Shown here: positions 1 through 8,758 of the stretch, piece after piece
Layout of the letters: each line of letters begins with the position of its first letter
Numbering within the stretch: position 1 is the first letter of the stretch
NCBI GenBank assembly: GCA_903837785.1
Contig: CAILVY010000287.1
Coordinates: forward strand, 1-36,089
DNA: 36,089 nt
Source of the DNA: Candidatus Hydrogenedentota bacterium
GTDB lineage: Bacteria; Hydrogenedentota; Hydrogenedentia; Hydrogenedentales; CAILVY01
Direction of reading: 5' to 3'
Notes under the pieces: generated by a model
The model's input: only the letters and a program-made list of their open reading frames with translations
Told to the model about the DNA's origin: nothing
Database searches by the model: none
Program-made: the position numbers and the translations under genes

Positions 1-106
1 CGCAAGAAAATCAACTGTGAGCGTCGTTGCTGAAACCCTTGGGCTGCGGTAGAGTCTCAGTTCGATTTTGGGCTGCTCTGAGGTTTTCGTCCCAGACACC
101 AGCGTT

Positions 107-135
107 AAGATAACACAACATATAGTAGATGTCAA
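107..135 (-). promoter_or_regulatory. Sigma70-like promoter reading off the left edge
   Basis: Read on the minus strand there is a perfect -35 box TTGACA (130-135), a 17-base spacer, and -10 TATCTT (107-112). The same hexamer pair and spacing occur in the blaI-type promoter at 2712-2740. Transcription would start near position 100 and run out of the window, so the target gene is not visible. Confidence 0.6.
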
Positions 136-277
136 GCACTTTTTTAGGGCCTTTTTTCAGGGGATTATACCATATATTGAGGATTTTCGCCGGAGGTTGG
201 CCTGAAGAAGCGCAAGATATTGTGCGTTACGAAGAGAGGCGGGGAAAGGGGACTCCATTCAATATATTGTATCTGCC

Positions 278-315
278 GGGGCGGGGGCGATGGGTGGGCC
301 TTGTGGGAGGGGGGG
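278..315 (+). other. Clustered G tracts, possible G-quadruplex
   Basis: Six G runs of three or more fall within 38 bases (278-281, 283-287, 292-294, 296-298, 305-307, 309-315) with loops of 1-6 bases. This meets the usual G-quadruplex pattern. The genome is GC-rich, so chance is possible. The tract sits 3' of the leftward M56 gene. Confidence 0.3.
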
Positions 316-440
316 TTAAGTTCCGGAACCGCTTGAAGCCGCTTGAGTGGGCTCCCAAATGCCCGTGCCCGAGCCTCTTGGGGAAGAAGCCGGGCAGTTT
401 CGGGCGAAATTGCCGCAGTATTTCGGCGTCGTTTCTTGCC

Positions 441-2300
441 TCAGTTGCTCTTGACGACTTCGATGACCTCTTTCATCACCTTGCGGCCGGTGACGGTCAG
501 TTTCGCCGTGTTGTTCGCGGTGTCGCTTTCCTTCACGGCGTTATCCGGGTTGATCTTCACGTAGAAGGTATTGCTGCCCTCGTGCAGATTCACGGGCAGG
601 CTGGACTCGCTCCAGCATTCGCCGGGATAGACCGGACCGCCGCCATGGTTGGCCGGTTCGGTGGTCGCGGGGTCGCCTTCGTAGAAGTATATCTTGAAGG
701 GCGGGGAGACCGCGTTGCCCAGATTTCGGACGTTGACGTTCAGGGAAGAGCCCGGCCATTGACTATTGCTTCGGATATTGAAGTCGGCGTCGCTGACGGC
801 GAGATCGACCACGGCGTCCGGAGCATCCGCCGCCACGGGCTTCAGCCGGAAATGGCATCCGCCGAAGCCGCTGCCGCCGCCGGAGGGATAGAAGCTGACG
901 TGCAGCATGCCAGGCTTGAGCAGCTTGAACTCCCAGCAGAAATCCCCAGCGCCCTTCGACACGGTGGCCGACTTCGGGCTGTGTCCGTCCTCGGTTTCGC
1001 CGTTCGCGCAGAAGACCGACATCATTGCGCGTTCCTGCGAAGCGAGGACGTAATGGCCCTTGATCTGATAGGTTTGCCCGGCCTCGATGCGCGGAGAACT
1101 GCCCCGCAGCTCTGACAGCGTGATGGAGTCGCCGGGCCGGAACTGCGACCACTCCGTTTGATACGTTTCGATGGGGATGTTGTGGGGCAGGGGTTCCAGC
1201 GCGGGCATGAGCGCCGAGTTGTCCGGCGCGCCGGGGGCGGCCGACGCGCGCGTCAAGAGCACGGCGGCGCACGCCAGAAACAGGGCCAGACCGACCCATG
1301 TGAGCCGGTACGGCGAACTTCGGAATCGTGCGATCATTTCAATTCTCCTCCTCAGTTGGGACTTATGCTCGAGTATCGCGGCCGCGCCAGCCAATCCAGC
1401 GCGTTCTCCGTGATGCTCCAAAAGCCGAATCAACGTGTGGCCATAACCGTCCGCTTCGCCGGGGGTCATCCGGGACAGCGCGAGCGCATCACAGGCGAAT
1501 TCGCGGTCCTGGCGCATCCGGTGGAAGCCGTACCAGACCACCGGATTGAACCAATGCAGGGACTGCAATGCCGCACTCAGCAAGGCCAGGGGCAAGTCGC
1601 CGCGTTTCACATGGGCCAGTTCGTGCAGGAAGATGTGGCGCAGTTCCGTGTCTGACAAGGCGCTGAGGCGCCGGCGCGGCATCAGCAGGCACGGGCGGAA
1701 GACCCCGCACACGACGGGGTACACAATCCCTTCATCCGCGAGCAATGCCGGACCGCGTGCCAGATTCATCTCACGTTTGCATGCCTCGAAGATTCCCAGG
1801 ATCCGCGCGTCCGTCACCGGCGCGGCGCGCCGCAGACGGCGCGGGACGCGCACAAACGAGGCGGTCACCCGGGCGCCAAAGAGGAGGCATCCGGTGATCC
1901 ACACCAGACTCACAATTCCGCTGAGATGCGAGATGCGCGGCGCGGGCGCCTTGGCGGGTTGCGGCGCGGAGGCGCGGGGAACCGAACTCTCCGAAAGGCC
2001 GGGGCGGGCCGGGGGGAACTCCCGGACGATCCCGGGACGGAAGCCTTCCGCCATCTGCACAAAGGCGGCGGGATGCGCCGCGGGCAGGATGCCGGCAAGA
2101 CTCAACGGGCTTTCCGGCGTCCACGGAAGCAGCAGGCGCACGATGAGCAGGGTCCACAACATGGACCGCCAGCGCGGGCTGAAGCGGGCGCGGAAGAGGC
2201 GTTGCAGCAGGAGCACGGCGCACACGATCAGGCAGGCGGCAAGACTCGATTCCACAACGTAGCCGAACATCGTTTCAAGCGGGATGGAAAGCATGCTCAT
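441..2300 (-). CDS. M56 (BlaR1/MecR1-like) membrane metallopeptidase with CARDB-like C-terminal domain
   Basis: 619 residues. It is a membrane zinc protease of the type that senses a signal outside the cell and inactivates the partner repressor encoded just upstream. Membrane segments appear near residues 12-34, 48-60, 128-150 and 333-353. The zinc site is HELAH at 226-230, with a likely third ligand at E267 in DREFACD. In classical BlaR1 the C-terminal extracytoplasmic part is a penicillin-binding domain. Here residues about 354-619 show no SxxK-type sensor. Instead, about 496-603 looks like a CARDB fold, with beta-rich segments ending in a motif like VKESDTANNTAKLTV. The ligand is therefore unknown and probably not a beta-lactam. 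The start codon overlaps the blaI stop by ATGA, indicating translational coupling. Family call is firm; the CARDB assignment is by eye. Confidence 0.88.
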   Translation of the reverse strand: MSMLSIPLETMFGYVVESSLAACLIVCAVLLLQRLFRARFSPRWRSMLWTLLIVRLLLPWTPESPLSLAGILPAAHPAAFVQMAEGFRPGIVREFPPARPGLSESSVPRASAPQPAKAPAPRISHLSGIVSLVWITGCLLFGARVTASFVRVPRRLRRAAPVTDARILGIFEACKREMNLARGPALLADEGIVYPVVCGVFRPCLLMPRRRLSALSDTELRHIFLHELAHVKRGDLPLALLSAALQSLHWFNPVVWYGFHRMRQDREFACDALALSRMTPGEADGYGHTLIRLLEHHGERAGLAGAAAILEHKSQLRRRIEMIARFRSSPYRLTWVGLALFLACAAVLLTRASAAPGAPDNSALMPALEPLPHNIPIETYQTEWSQFRPGDSITLSELRGSSPRIEAGQTYQIKGHYVLASQERAMMSVFCANGETEDGHSPKSATVSKGAGDFCWEFKLLKPGMLHVSFYPSGGGSGFGGCHFRLKPVAADAPDAVVDLAVSDADFNIRSNSQWPGSSLNVNVRNLGNAVSPPFKIYFYEGDPATTEPANHGGGPVYPGECWSESSLPVNLHEGSNTFYVKINPDNAVKESDTANNTAKLTVTGRKVMKEVIEVVKSN

Positions 2301-2677
2301 CGCTGGCCCTTCCGTTTCTCGTCGAGCAGCCGGTGAAGCGCCTCGAGTTCTTCCGCCGACAGATCCTCTTCGTCCAGAAGCCCGGCCAGCATCGGCTCGA
2401 CCGCCCCGTCATAGACCCGGCGCAGAAAAGAGCGTCGCTCCTGGCGGATGCCCTCCTCGCGGGTCACGACCGGGAGATACAGATACTCGCGGCCTGCCTT
2501 CTCGAAACTCAGGGCGCCCTTTTGAACGAGCCGCGTAATCAACGTCCGGACGGTTGCCGGGGACCACTGCCGCGCGGCCAACGCCTCGACTATCTCATTG
2601 GCGGACTGGGGGGCCCGTTCCCAGAGCACCTTCATCACTTCCCACTCCGCGTCCGATATCTTAGGCAACTTTCCCAT
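2297..2677 (-). CDS. BlaI/MecI/CopY-family transcriptional repressor
   Basis: 126 residues from the chosen ATG, the normal length for BlaI/MecI. The N-terminal winged helix is evident: SDAEWEVMKVLW, then a recognition helix region SPATVRTLITRLVQKG (residues about 39-54) and a wing with GREYLYLP. The C-terminal dimerisation part carries RRSFLRRVYDG, which corresponds to the region where BlaI/MecI is cleaved by its partner protease. An in-frame ATG 26 codons upstream gives a longer frame. I chose 2677 because AGGAGG stands 5 bases before it and the protein then begins as usual (MGKLPKISDAEW). The longer reading would also cross the promoter. It probably represses its own operon through the two operators at 2695-2729 and is relieved when the M56 protease is activated. 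Confidence 0.93.
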   Translation of the reverse strand: MGKLPKISDAEWEVMKVLWERAPQSANEIVEALAARQWSPATVRTLITRLVQKGALSFEKAGREYLYLPVVTREEGIRQERRSFLRRVYDGAVEPMLAGLLDEEDLSAEELEALHRLLDEKRKGQR

Positions 2678-2694
2678 GACCGCCTCCTCATGGT

Positions 2695-2706
2695 TTACGT
2701 CTGTAA
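2695..2706. promoter_or_regulatory. BlaI-type operator at the transcription start
   Basis: TTACGTCTGTAA has perfect TTAC/GTAA arms around four bases; with flanks the arms extend to TTTAC/GTAAA (2694-2707). It covers the predicted transcription start just downstream of the -10 box. Confidence 0.75.
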
Positions 2707-2711
2707 AACCC

Positions 2712-2740
2712 AAGATACTACATCCGTAAAAGTTTGTCAA
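2712..2740 (-). promoter_or_regulatory. Promoter of the blaI-M56 operon
   Basis: On the minus strand: -35 TTGACA (2735-2740, perfect), 17-base spacer (2718-2734), -10 TATCTT (2712-2717). Predicted transcription start is about 2705, giving a leader of roughly 28 bases to the ATG at 2677. Both BlaI-type operators overlap it, so a bound repressor would block RNA polymerase directly. Confidence 0.85.
2718..2729. promoter_or_regulatory. BlaI-type operator in the promoter spacer
   Basis: The plus-strand sequence CTACATCCGTAA is an imperfect dyad (C/TTAC-N4-GTAA) like the TTACATATGTAA core of staphylococcal bla/mec operators. It lies between -35 and -10. Its centre is 23 bases, about two helical turns, from the second operator. 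Confidence 0.7.
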
Positions 2741-2782
2741 GCCCCTTCTTCTCATCCGGGCTTTGCTCGTTTCGTGTGTCCG

Positions 2783-2823
2783 AAAAAGGTCACCCCTTCG
2801 CGGTCGTGCGACCCGAAGGGGTG
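2783..2823 (-). terminator. Intrinsic terminator of the DUF1559 gene
   Basis: A perfect 10-bp stem (2791-2800 with 2814-2823) is capped by an inner GGTC/GACC stem. Reading leftward it is followed after three bases by five T (2783-2787). It lies about 50 bases past the stop of the gene at 2875-3798. Confidence 0.8.
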
Positions 2824-2874
2824 AAGATCTGACGATCGGTGGTGCCCCACCCGCGGCGGAGGCTACGCCAAGAC

Positions 2875-3798
2875 TCAGGTATTCTGTGCCACGTCAATGA
2901 CCTTGGCCCAGGCACGGCTGACGGGGAAGTCCGAGGGGTACTTGAGGAAAGCGGTATGGCCGTCCATATACAGGACGTTGGCTCCGCCGGGTACGTGGCT
3001 GTAATCCCCGACCCACGTGCTGATAGTGTCGAACATCATGGCGATTTCACTCTGTGCCTCGGCGCTTGCGGCGGGATTGTTGATGTCCGTGATCATGAAG
3101 CGTTCGATGCCTTCGCGCAGGCGGTAGATGACATTCCCGCCGGAGTTCCCGAAGGGCGCATCGACTTCCATGTCGGCGTCGCGGCGGCCGGAATCGATGG
3201 GCGAGCCCATCACATCCTGGAATGCCACGAGCGCCATGGCATTGCCGTCGGTCCAGACATCCCAGTTCTCGTCGTTCCTCTCGCGGCCGCCGGGCAAATC
3301 CACGAGGGCATCGTTGAAGAGCCACCCGAAATAGAGATAGCTCGTGGAATCCAGGCGTCTGGGATCCACTTTTCCCGCGAGGGCCGGATTCACATTCCCG
3401 GCGTACCACCACCGGTCTGGCACTCTCTGTCCCGAGCCCGCGCGGTTGGCAAAGGAATCCGACGGACACAAGAGCACCATCACGTCCGAGATGTACTCGG
3501 GATACATGGCTTCGCCATCGAAGATAATGTCCGATCCATCGTTGGCCACGACCGAGTTGTCGTCGTTGTCGTGGGCGATGTCGCGTATCTTGATGGGCGG
3601 GAATTTCTGGCCCGCGGATTCGTTGGCGTACATCTTGAGCGAGAGGCCGAGCTGTTTGAGGTTGTTCGAGCAGGAGGAACGGCGCGCGGCTTCGCGTGCG
3701 CGCGCCAGGGCAGGCAGCAGAATGGCGGCAAGAATTCCAATAATGGCAATGACGACCAGCAGCTCGATCAGGGTAAACCCCCTTCGTGAACGGTTCAT
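2875..3798 (-). CDS. DUF1559 family pseudopilin-like protein
   Basis: 307 residues. The N-terminus is a textbook type II/IV prepilin signal: a short basic leader MNRSRRG, then [18 protein letters not shown]. Cleavage would follow G7 and the conserved Glu (E12) is at +5 of the mature protein. Next comes the [20 protein letters not shown] stretch typical of DUF1559, and near the C-terminus the VLYMDGH motif. Members are very numerous in Planctomycetes, Lentisphaerae and Hydrogenedentes. They are thought to be exported pseudopilin-like proteins, with no settled function. GGGGAG precedes the ATG by nine bases. The gene stands alone between its own promoter (3875-3883) and terminator (2783-2823). 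The annotation is secure at family level only. Confidence 0.93.
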   Translation of the reverse strand: MNRSRRGFTLIELLVVIAIIGILAAILLPALARAREAARRSSCSNNLKQLGLSLKMYANESAGQKFPPIKIRDIAHDNDDNSVVANDGSDIIFDGEAMYPEYISDVMVLLCPSDSFANRAGSGQRVPDRWWYAGNVNPALAGKVDPRRLDSTSYLYFGWLFNDALVDLPGGRERNDENWDVWTDGNAMALVAFQDVMGSPIDSGRRDADMEVDAPFGNSGGNVIYRLREGIERFMITDINNPAASAEAQSEIAMMFDTISTWVGDYSHVPGGANVLYMDGHTAFLKYPSDFPVSRAWAKVIDVAQNT

Positions 3799-3874
3799 GG
3801 CTGTGTTCTCCCCGCGTAACGGCCCCGCGCGGAGGCGGAGACGACCAACCCCCGGCTGGACAACTTCCGCGGCT

Positions 3875-3883
3875 ATTCTAGCA
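3875..3883 (-). promoter_or_regulatory. Extended -10 promoter element of the DUF1559 gene
   Basis: The minus strand reads TGCTAGAAT, an extended -10 (TGn plus TAGAAT, five of six consensus). No convincing -35 lies upstream. It would give a leader of about 70 bases before the ATG at 3798. Confidence 0.5.
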
Positions 3884-3905
3884 CGGCTTTCACTCTAACG
3901 GACGG

Positions 3906-3943
3906 AAAAAGCAAGGAACCCGCCCTTCCAGCGAAGGGCGGGT
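3906..3943 (-). terminator. Terminator of the transhydrogenase operon
   Basis: A perfect 11-bp stem (3918-3928 with 3933-3943) has a 4-base loop and lies just past the pntB stop. On the minus strand it is followed by TCCTTGC and then five T (3906-3910). The T run is a little far from the stem, but position and stem strength favour a terminator. Confidence 0.7.
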
Positions 3944-3969
3944 CCCAGGGAATCGGTAAGTTCTGGTTC

Positions 3970-5336
<1,367 letters not shown>

Positions 5337-5340
<4 letters not shown>

Positions 5341-5633
5341 GACTTTTTAGGCTCGCGTTTTTTGAACATTTTGACCATGCGATAGGTGATGAGGTAGCCG
5401 CCGACCACGTTTACCATGGAAGCGGCGACAGCTACTGTGCCCAGAAAAGTGCTCAGGCCGGTCTTCGCTTCGCCGGCGATCAGGATGGACCCCACGACGG
5501 CGATGGCGGAGATGGCGTTTGTCAGCGACATCAGCGGGGTGTGCAGGAGGGGGGAGACCCGCCGAATCACCTCCAGGCCGACGAAGGTCGCCAGCAGGAA
5601 GACGTACAAGTTGGACAGAATATTGGACTCCAT
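5337..5633 (-). CDS. pntAB: NAD(P)+ transhydrogenase alpha membrane subunit (PntAB)
   Basis: 98 residues, with about three hydrophobic segments and a basic C-terminal tail (RMVKMFKKREPKKS). It corresponds to the membrane part of the alpha subunit. Enterobacteria fuse this part to the NAD-binding domain; Rhodospirillum and many other bacteria encode it separately, as here. Motifs such as LLHTPLMSLTNAISAI are typical. It lies 15 bases after pntAA and overlaps pntB by four bases, so the three proteins are expected to be made together. Confidence 0.95.
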
Positions 5634-5648
5634 GTGGGGACTTCTCCT

Positions 5649-6797
5649 TTATCCGTTCACGGCCTGGCGGACGGACTCGATGCGAATTTCGCCCGCATGC
5701 GTGAGGCAGGCGCCGCGGGTGATTTCGTCTTCGAAATCCAGGCCCTTTTCCGGGTCGTTGTAGAGGTGCGTGAAGAGGGTGGTAATGTTCTTGGCGTACA
5801 TCTGGCTCGCATTGATGGGGAGTTTTGCCGGCAGGTTCGTGACGCCGTAAATGCTGACGCCATGCTTCTCGACCACCTCGTTCACCCGGGTCAACTCCGT
5901 ATTGCCGCCCTGTTCGGCCGCAAGGTCCACAATCACGGCGCCCTGCGGCATCAGCTTGATCATGTCTTCCGTAATGAGCAGGGGGGCGCGCTTGCCGAAG
6001 ATCTGGGCCGTCGTGATCACCACGTCGGACTTGGGCAGCCGGCCGGCAATGGCCTCGCGCTCCTTGTTCAGGAACTCTTCGCTCTGCTCCTTGGCGTAGC
6101 CGCCGGCGGTCTGCACGTCCTCGAGGGTTTCCATGGGGACGAAGGCCGCCCCGAGGCTCTCGACCTGCTCCTTCACCGCGGGCCGCGGATCGAAGGCTTC
6201 GACGCGGGCGCCCAGGCGTTTCGCCGTGGCGATGGCCTGGAGGCCGGCCACGCCGGCCCCGAGCACCAGGGTGGTGGCGGGCGCGATGGATCCGGCCGCG
6301 GTCATCAGCAGGGGAAACATCCTCGGCAGATGATCGGCGGCGATCAAGACCGCCTTGTACCCGGCGAGCGTCGCCATGGAACTCAGCGCGTCCATGCTTT
6401 GCGCGCGGGTAATGCGCGGAATGAACTCCATGGAAAACGCGGTGACTTTGCGGGCGGCGAGGATGCGGACGGCATCCGTGTTCGTGAGCGGGGCCATAAA
6501 CCCAATCACGGTGCCGCCTTCGCGCAGCATCTCGGCTTCGTGTTTCCCCGTGCCGGGATGCGCCTGAAGCGGCTGTACCTTGAACACCACGTCCGCGGCG
6601 TCATAGACCTCCTGCGCGCTCTGCACGATTACCGCGCCCGCCTTCTCGTAGTCTTCGTCGGAGACGAAGGCGCCGAGCCCCGCGCCGGATTCCACGCACA
6701 CTTCATGCTTCTTTTTCTTCAGTGCCGTGATCGCAGTGGGGACAAGCGAGACGCGGGTTTCGCCCGCGCCCACTTCTTTGGGAATGCCAATCTTCAT
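5649..6797 (-). CDS. pntAA: NAD(P)+ transhydrogenase alpha NAD-binding subunit (PntAA)
   Basis: 382 residues. This is the soluble NAD(H)-binding domain I, related to alanine dehydrogenase. The N-terminus MKIGIPKEVGAGETRVSL is diagnostic. The conserved RITRAQSMDALSSMA lies around residue 128-142, and the Rossmann loop GAGVAG is at 180-185, followed by an acidic ribose-binding residue in VEAFDPRP. AAGG-type Shine-Dalgarno AAGGAG precedes the ATG by seven bases. It is the first gene of the leftward pnt operon. A possible promoter lies 120-150 bases upstream. Confidence 0.97.
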   Translation of the reverse strand: MKIGIPKEVGAGETRVSLVPTAITALKKKKHEVCVESGAGLGAFVSDEDYEKAGAVIVQSAQEVYDAADVVFKVQPLQAHPGTGKHEAEMLREGGTVIGFMAPLTNTDAVRILAARKVTAFSMEFIPRITRAQSMDALSSMATLAGYKAVLIAADHLPRMFPLLMTAAGSIAPATTLVLGAGVAGLQAIATAKRLGARVEAFDPRPAVKEQVESLGAAFVPMETLEDVQTAGGYAKEQSEEFLNKEREAIAGRLPKSDVVITTAQIFGKRAPLLITEDMIKLMPQGAVIVDLAAEQGGNTELTRVNEVVEKHGVSIYGVTNLPAKLPINASQMYAKNITTLFTHLYNDPEKGLDFEDEITRGACLTHAGEIRIESVRQAVNG

Positions 6798-7165
6798 CCA
6801 GGAACTCCTTTTGTTGTTCCGCCCAGCCGGGTATATTGGTTACACGACCCGGTGGAGACGGCAACCATCCTCCGGGTTCGCCAGATACAGTTCCCGCCTG
6901 CCTGTGCCCGTGGAAGTGGAGGGAACTTAGCACAGCCATGCGAACTAATTCAAATGAACCTGGAATAAGGCTCGAATCTGCAAGGGCCGACCGCAAGCGC
7001 CCCGCCATTCGGGCTCGCATGGGCAACTCCGTTCCGGCCGATGCACGAAAACGCAGCGTAACGGAACCAAAAATCTAACAATTGTCACTTGCTGGACATT
7101 TCCGGTTGGATTTTCGTAGTCTTATCGCGACTTGAGGACCACAACCGCGATTGGGGAGTCGGAAC
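6798..7165. other. Divergent intergenic region between pnt operon and acyl-CoA synthetase
   Basis: There is no gene in these 368 bases. The region must hold the leftward pnt promoter and the rightward promoter of the synthetase gene. A weak candidate exists for pnt (6924-6953). I found no convincing hexamer pair for the synthetase, although the AT-richer part 7065-7130 is the likely place. Confidence 0.6.
6924..6953 (-). promoter_or_regulatory. Candidate pnt operon promoter
   Basis: On the minus strand: TTGAAT (6948-6953), an 18-base spacer ending in TGC, then TAAGTT (6924-6929). The TGn extension partly compensates for weak hexamers. Low confidence. Confidence 0.3.
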
Positions 7166-8713
7166 ATGCTGAATTTGGCACACTACCTGGACGTAACCGC
7201 AGGCAAGTATCCCGAAGGCACCGCGGTCATTTTGGATGACCTGAAGATGACTTACAGCGAGGTGGCAATGGCCGCGCACCGGGTGGCCAACATCTTGAAG
7301 GCCAAAGGCATAGGCCGCGGCGACAAGGTGGCGCTCATGCTTCCCAATACGCCGCACTTCCCGATTATATACTATGGTATCCTTCACACGGGGGCGGCGG
7401 TGGTTCCGGTGAATGTGCTGTATCAGCAGTTTGAAATCGAGCACTACCTGCGCGATTCGGGGGCGGTGGCCTTCTTCGCCTTCAAGACCTTCGAAGGCGA
7501 GGCGCGCAAGGCTTTCCTGAACGTGCCATCCTGCAAGCATTTTATCGTGGCGGGGCCGCGAGACTGGCTGGATGCTCCCGAGGTGGGCGAGAACTGGATG
7601 CACCTGATGATGGCGGCGGACACGGAATTCGACACGGTTCAGACGATGCCGGACGACACCGCGGTGCTCTTGTACACCTCGGGCACCACCGGCGCGCCGA
7701 AGGGCGCGGAACTGACCCACTTCAACATGTTCTTCAACGCGTACTACTGCGCGCGGGAAATCACCCGGTGCCAGCCGGGCGACGTTGGGCTGGCGACCTT
7801 GCCACTCTTCCACTCCTTTGGCCAGACGTGCATCATGAATGCGTCGGTCCTGGGCGGCGCGGCCATCACAATGCTGCCGCGTTTCGAGACGATAAAAGCG
7901 ATGGAAGTCATCTCGCGCGATCGGGTGAACCTCATCGCGCTCGTGCCAACGATGTATTTCTTCCTGCTCAGTGTTCCCAACTGGAAGGACTATGATTTTT
8001 CGTCGCTCAAGGTGGCGGTTTCCGGGGGCGCGGCATTGCCCGGCGACGTGCACCGCCGATTCCTCGAACGCTACGGGCTGTGCATTCTCGAAGGTTACGG
8101 CCTGTCCGAGACCAGTCCGGTGGCCTCTTTTACGCTCTTGGGCGAAGAGGTGCGGGTCGGCTCCATCGGCAAGCCCATCTGGGGCGTCGATATGCGGATC
8201 ATGCGCGATGACGGCAGCTTTGGCGACGTGGAGGAACCGGGCGAGATTGTGCTGCGCGGGCACAATTTGATGAAGGGTTACTTCAACCGGCCCGAGGCCA
8301 CGAGCGAAGCCATCGTCAACGGATGGTTTCACACCGGCGACATCGGCAAGCGCGATGCGGACGGCTATTTCTACATCGTGGACCGCAAGAAGGACCTGAT
8401 TATCCGCGGCGGCATGAACATCTATCCGCGCGAGATCGAAGAAGTCCTCTACTCGCATCCCAAGGTCTTTGAAGCGGCCGTGGTCGGCATCCCCGACGAA
8501 TCGCGCGGCGAGGAAGTCAAGGCCTATGTCTCTCCGAACGACGGCGAAACCATCGCCTCACAGGAGGTTCTCGATTTCCTCAAGGAGCGCCTGGCCAAGT
8601 ACAAATGGCCGAAGGACGTTGAGGTGCTGCATCAACTCCCGAAGGGGCCGACCGGCAAGATCCTCAAGCGCGAGTTGAAGGCCATGGCGACGGCCCAACA
8701 GCAGGACGAGTAA
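7166..8713 (+). CDS. Long-chain fatty acid--CoA ligase (AMP-forming acyl-CoA synthetase)
   Basis: 515 residues of the ANL adenylating superfamily. It would activate a carboxylic acid to acyl-AMP and then to the CoA thioester, feeding beta-oxidation or lipid synthesis. The P-loop YTSGTTGAPKG is at about 170-180, EGYGLSETSPV at about 307-318, the hinge DRKKDLIIRGGMNIYPREIE at about 406, and the catalytic lysine in PTGKILKREL near 497. The fold and motifs fit FadD-like medium/long-chain ligases; the exact chain length cannot be read. A TTG at 7151 extends the frame by five codons. I chose ATG 7166 because GGGGAG lies seven bases before it. It is a single gene; the acyl-CoA dehydrogenase and ETF that would use its product are 14 kb away. 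Confidence 0.92.
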   Translation: MLNLAHYLDVTAGKYPEGTAVILDDLKMTYSEVAMAAHRVANILKAKGIGRGDKVALMLPNTPHFPIIYYGILHTGAAVVPVNVLYQQFEIEHYLRDSGAVAFFAFKTFEGEARKAFLNVPSCKHFIVAGPRDWLDAPEVGENWMHLMMAADTEFDTVQTMPDDTAVLLYTSGTTGAPKGAELTHFNMFFNAYYCAREITRCQPGDVGLATLPLFHSFGQTCIMNASVLGGAAITMLPRFETIKAMEVISRDRVNLIALVPTMYFFLLSVPNWKDYDFSSLKVAVSGGAALPGDVHRRFLERYGLCILEGYGLSETSPVASFTLLGEEVRVGSIGKPIWGVDMRIMRDDGSFGDVEEPGEIVLRGHNLMKGYFNRPEATSEAIVNGWFHTGDIGKRDADGYFYIVDRKKDLIIRGGMNIYPREIEEVLYSHPKVFEAAVVGIPDESRGEEVKAYVSPNDGETIASQEVLDFLKERLAKYKWPKDVEVLHQLPKGPTGKILKRELKAMATAQQQDE

Positions 8714-8758
8714 CGCGCGCCGGAAGGCGTTGTCCTGTTCATCAGGAAGAAAGGCCTG

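Larger units (their letters stand above)
1..440. other. Left-edge non-coding stretch
   Basis: I recognise no gene here. The stretch lies downstream of the leftward M56 gene. It holds a good sigma70-like promoter pointing left (107-135) and a run of G tracts (278-315). From a GTG at 97-99 a minus-strand frame is open to the window edge for 33 codons. That start would be almost at the predicted transcription start, so it would have to be leaderless; I do not call it a gene. Long plus-strand frames that begin here are antisense to the M56 gene. No clear terminator for the M56 gene was found. Confidence 0.6.

Noticed and set aside
97..99. GTG start of a minus-strand frame open to the left edge
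   Set aside because: Only 33 codons are visible, there is no ribosome site, and the start would have to be leaderless; not enough to call a gene.
278..315. G-tract cluster as a functional G-quadruplex
   Set aside because: It fits the pattern, but it lies in GC-rich non-coding DNA without any promoter or conserved context, so I list it only as a low-confidence feature and not as a finding.
129..1115. 328-codon plus-strand open frame
   Set aside because: It is antisense to the well-supported M56 protease gene, has no recognisable domain, and is an effect of GC-rich codon bias.
8733..8747. TCCTG-TTCAT-CAGGA hairpin between convergent genes
   Set aside because: Five base pairs without a T run on either strand are too weak to call a terminator.
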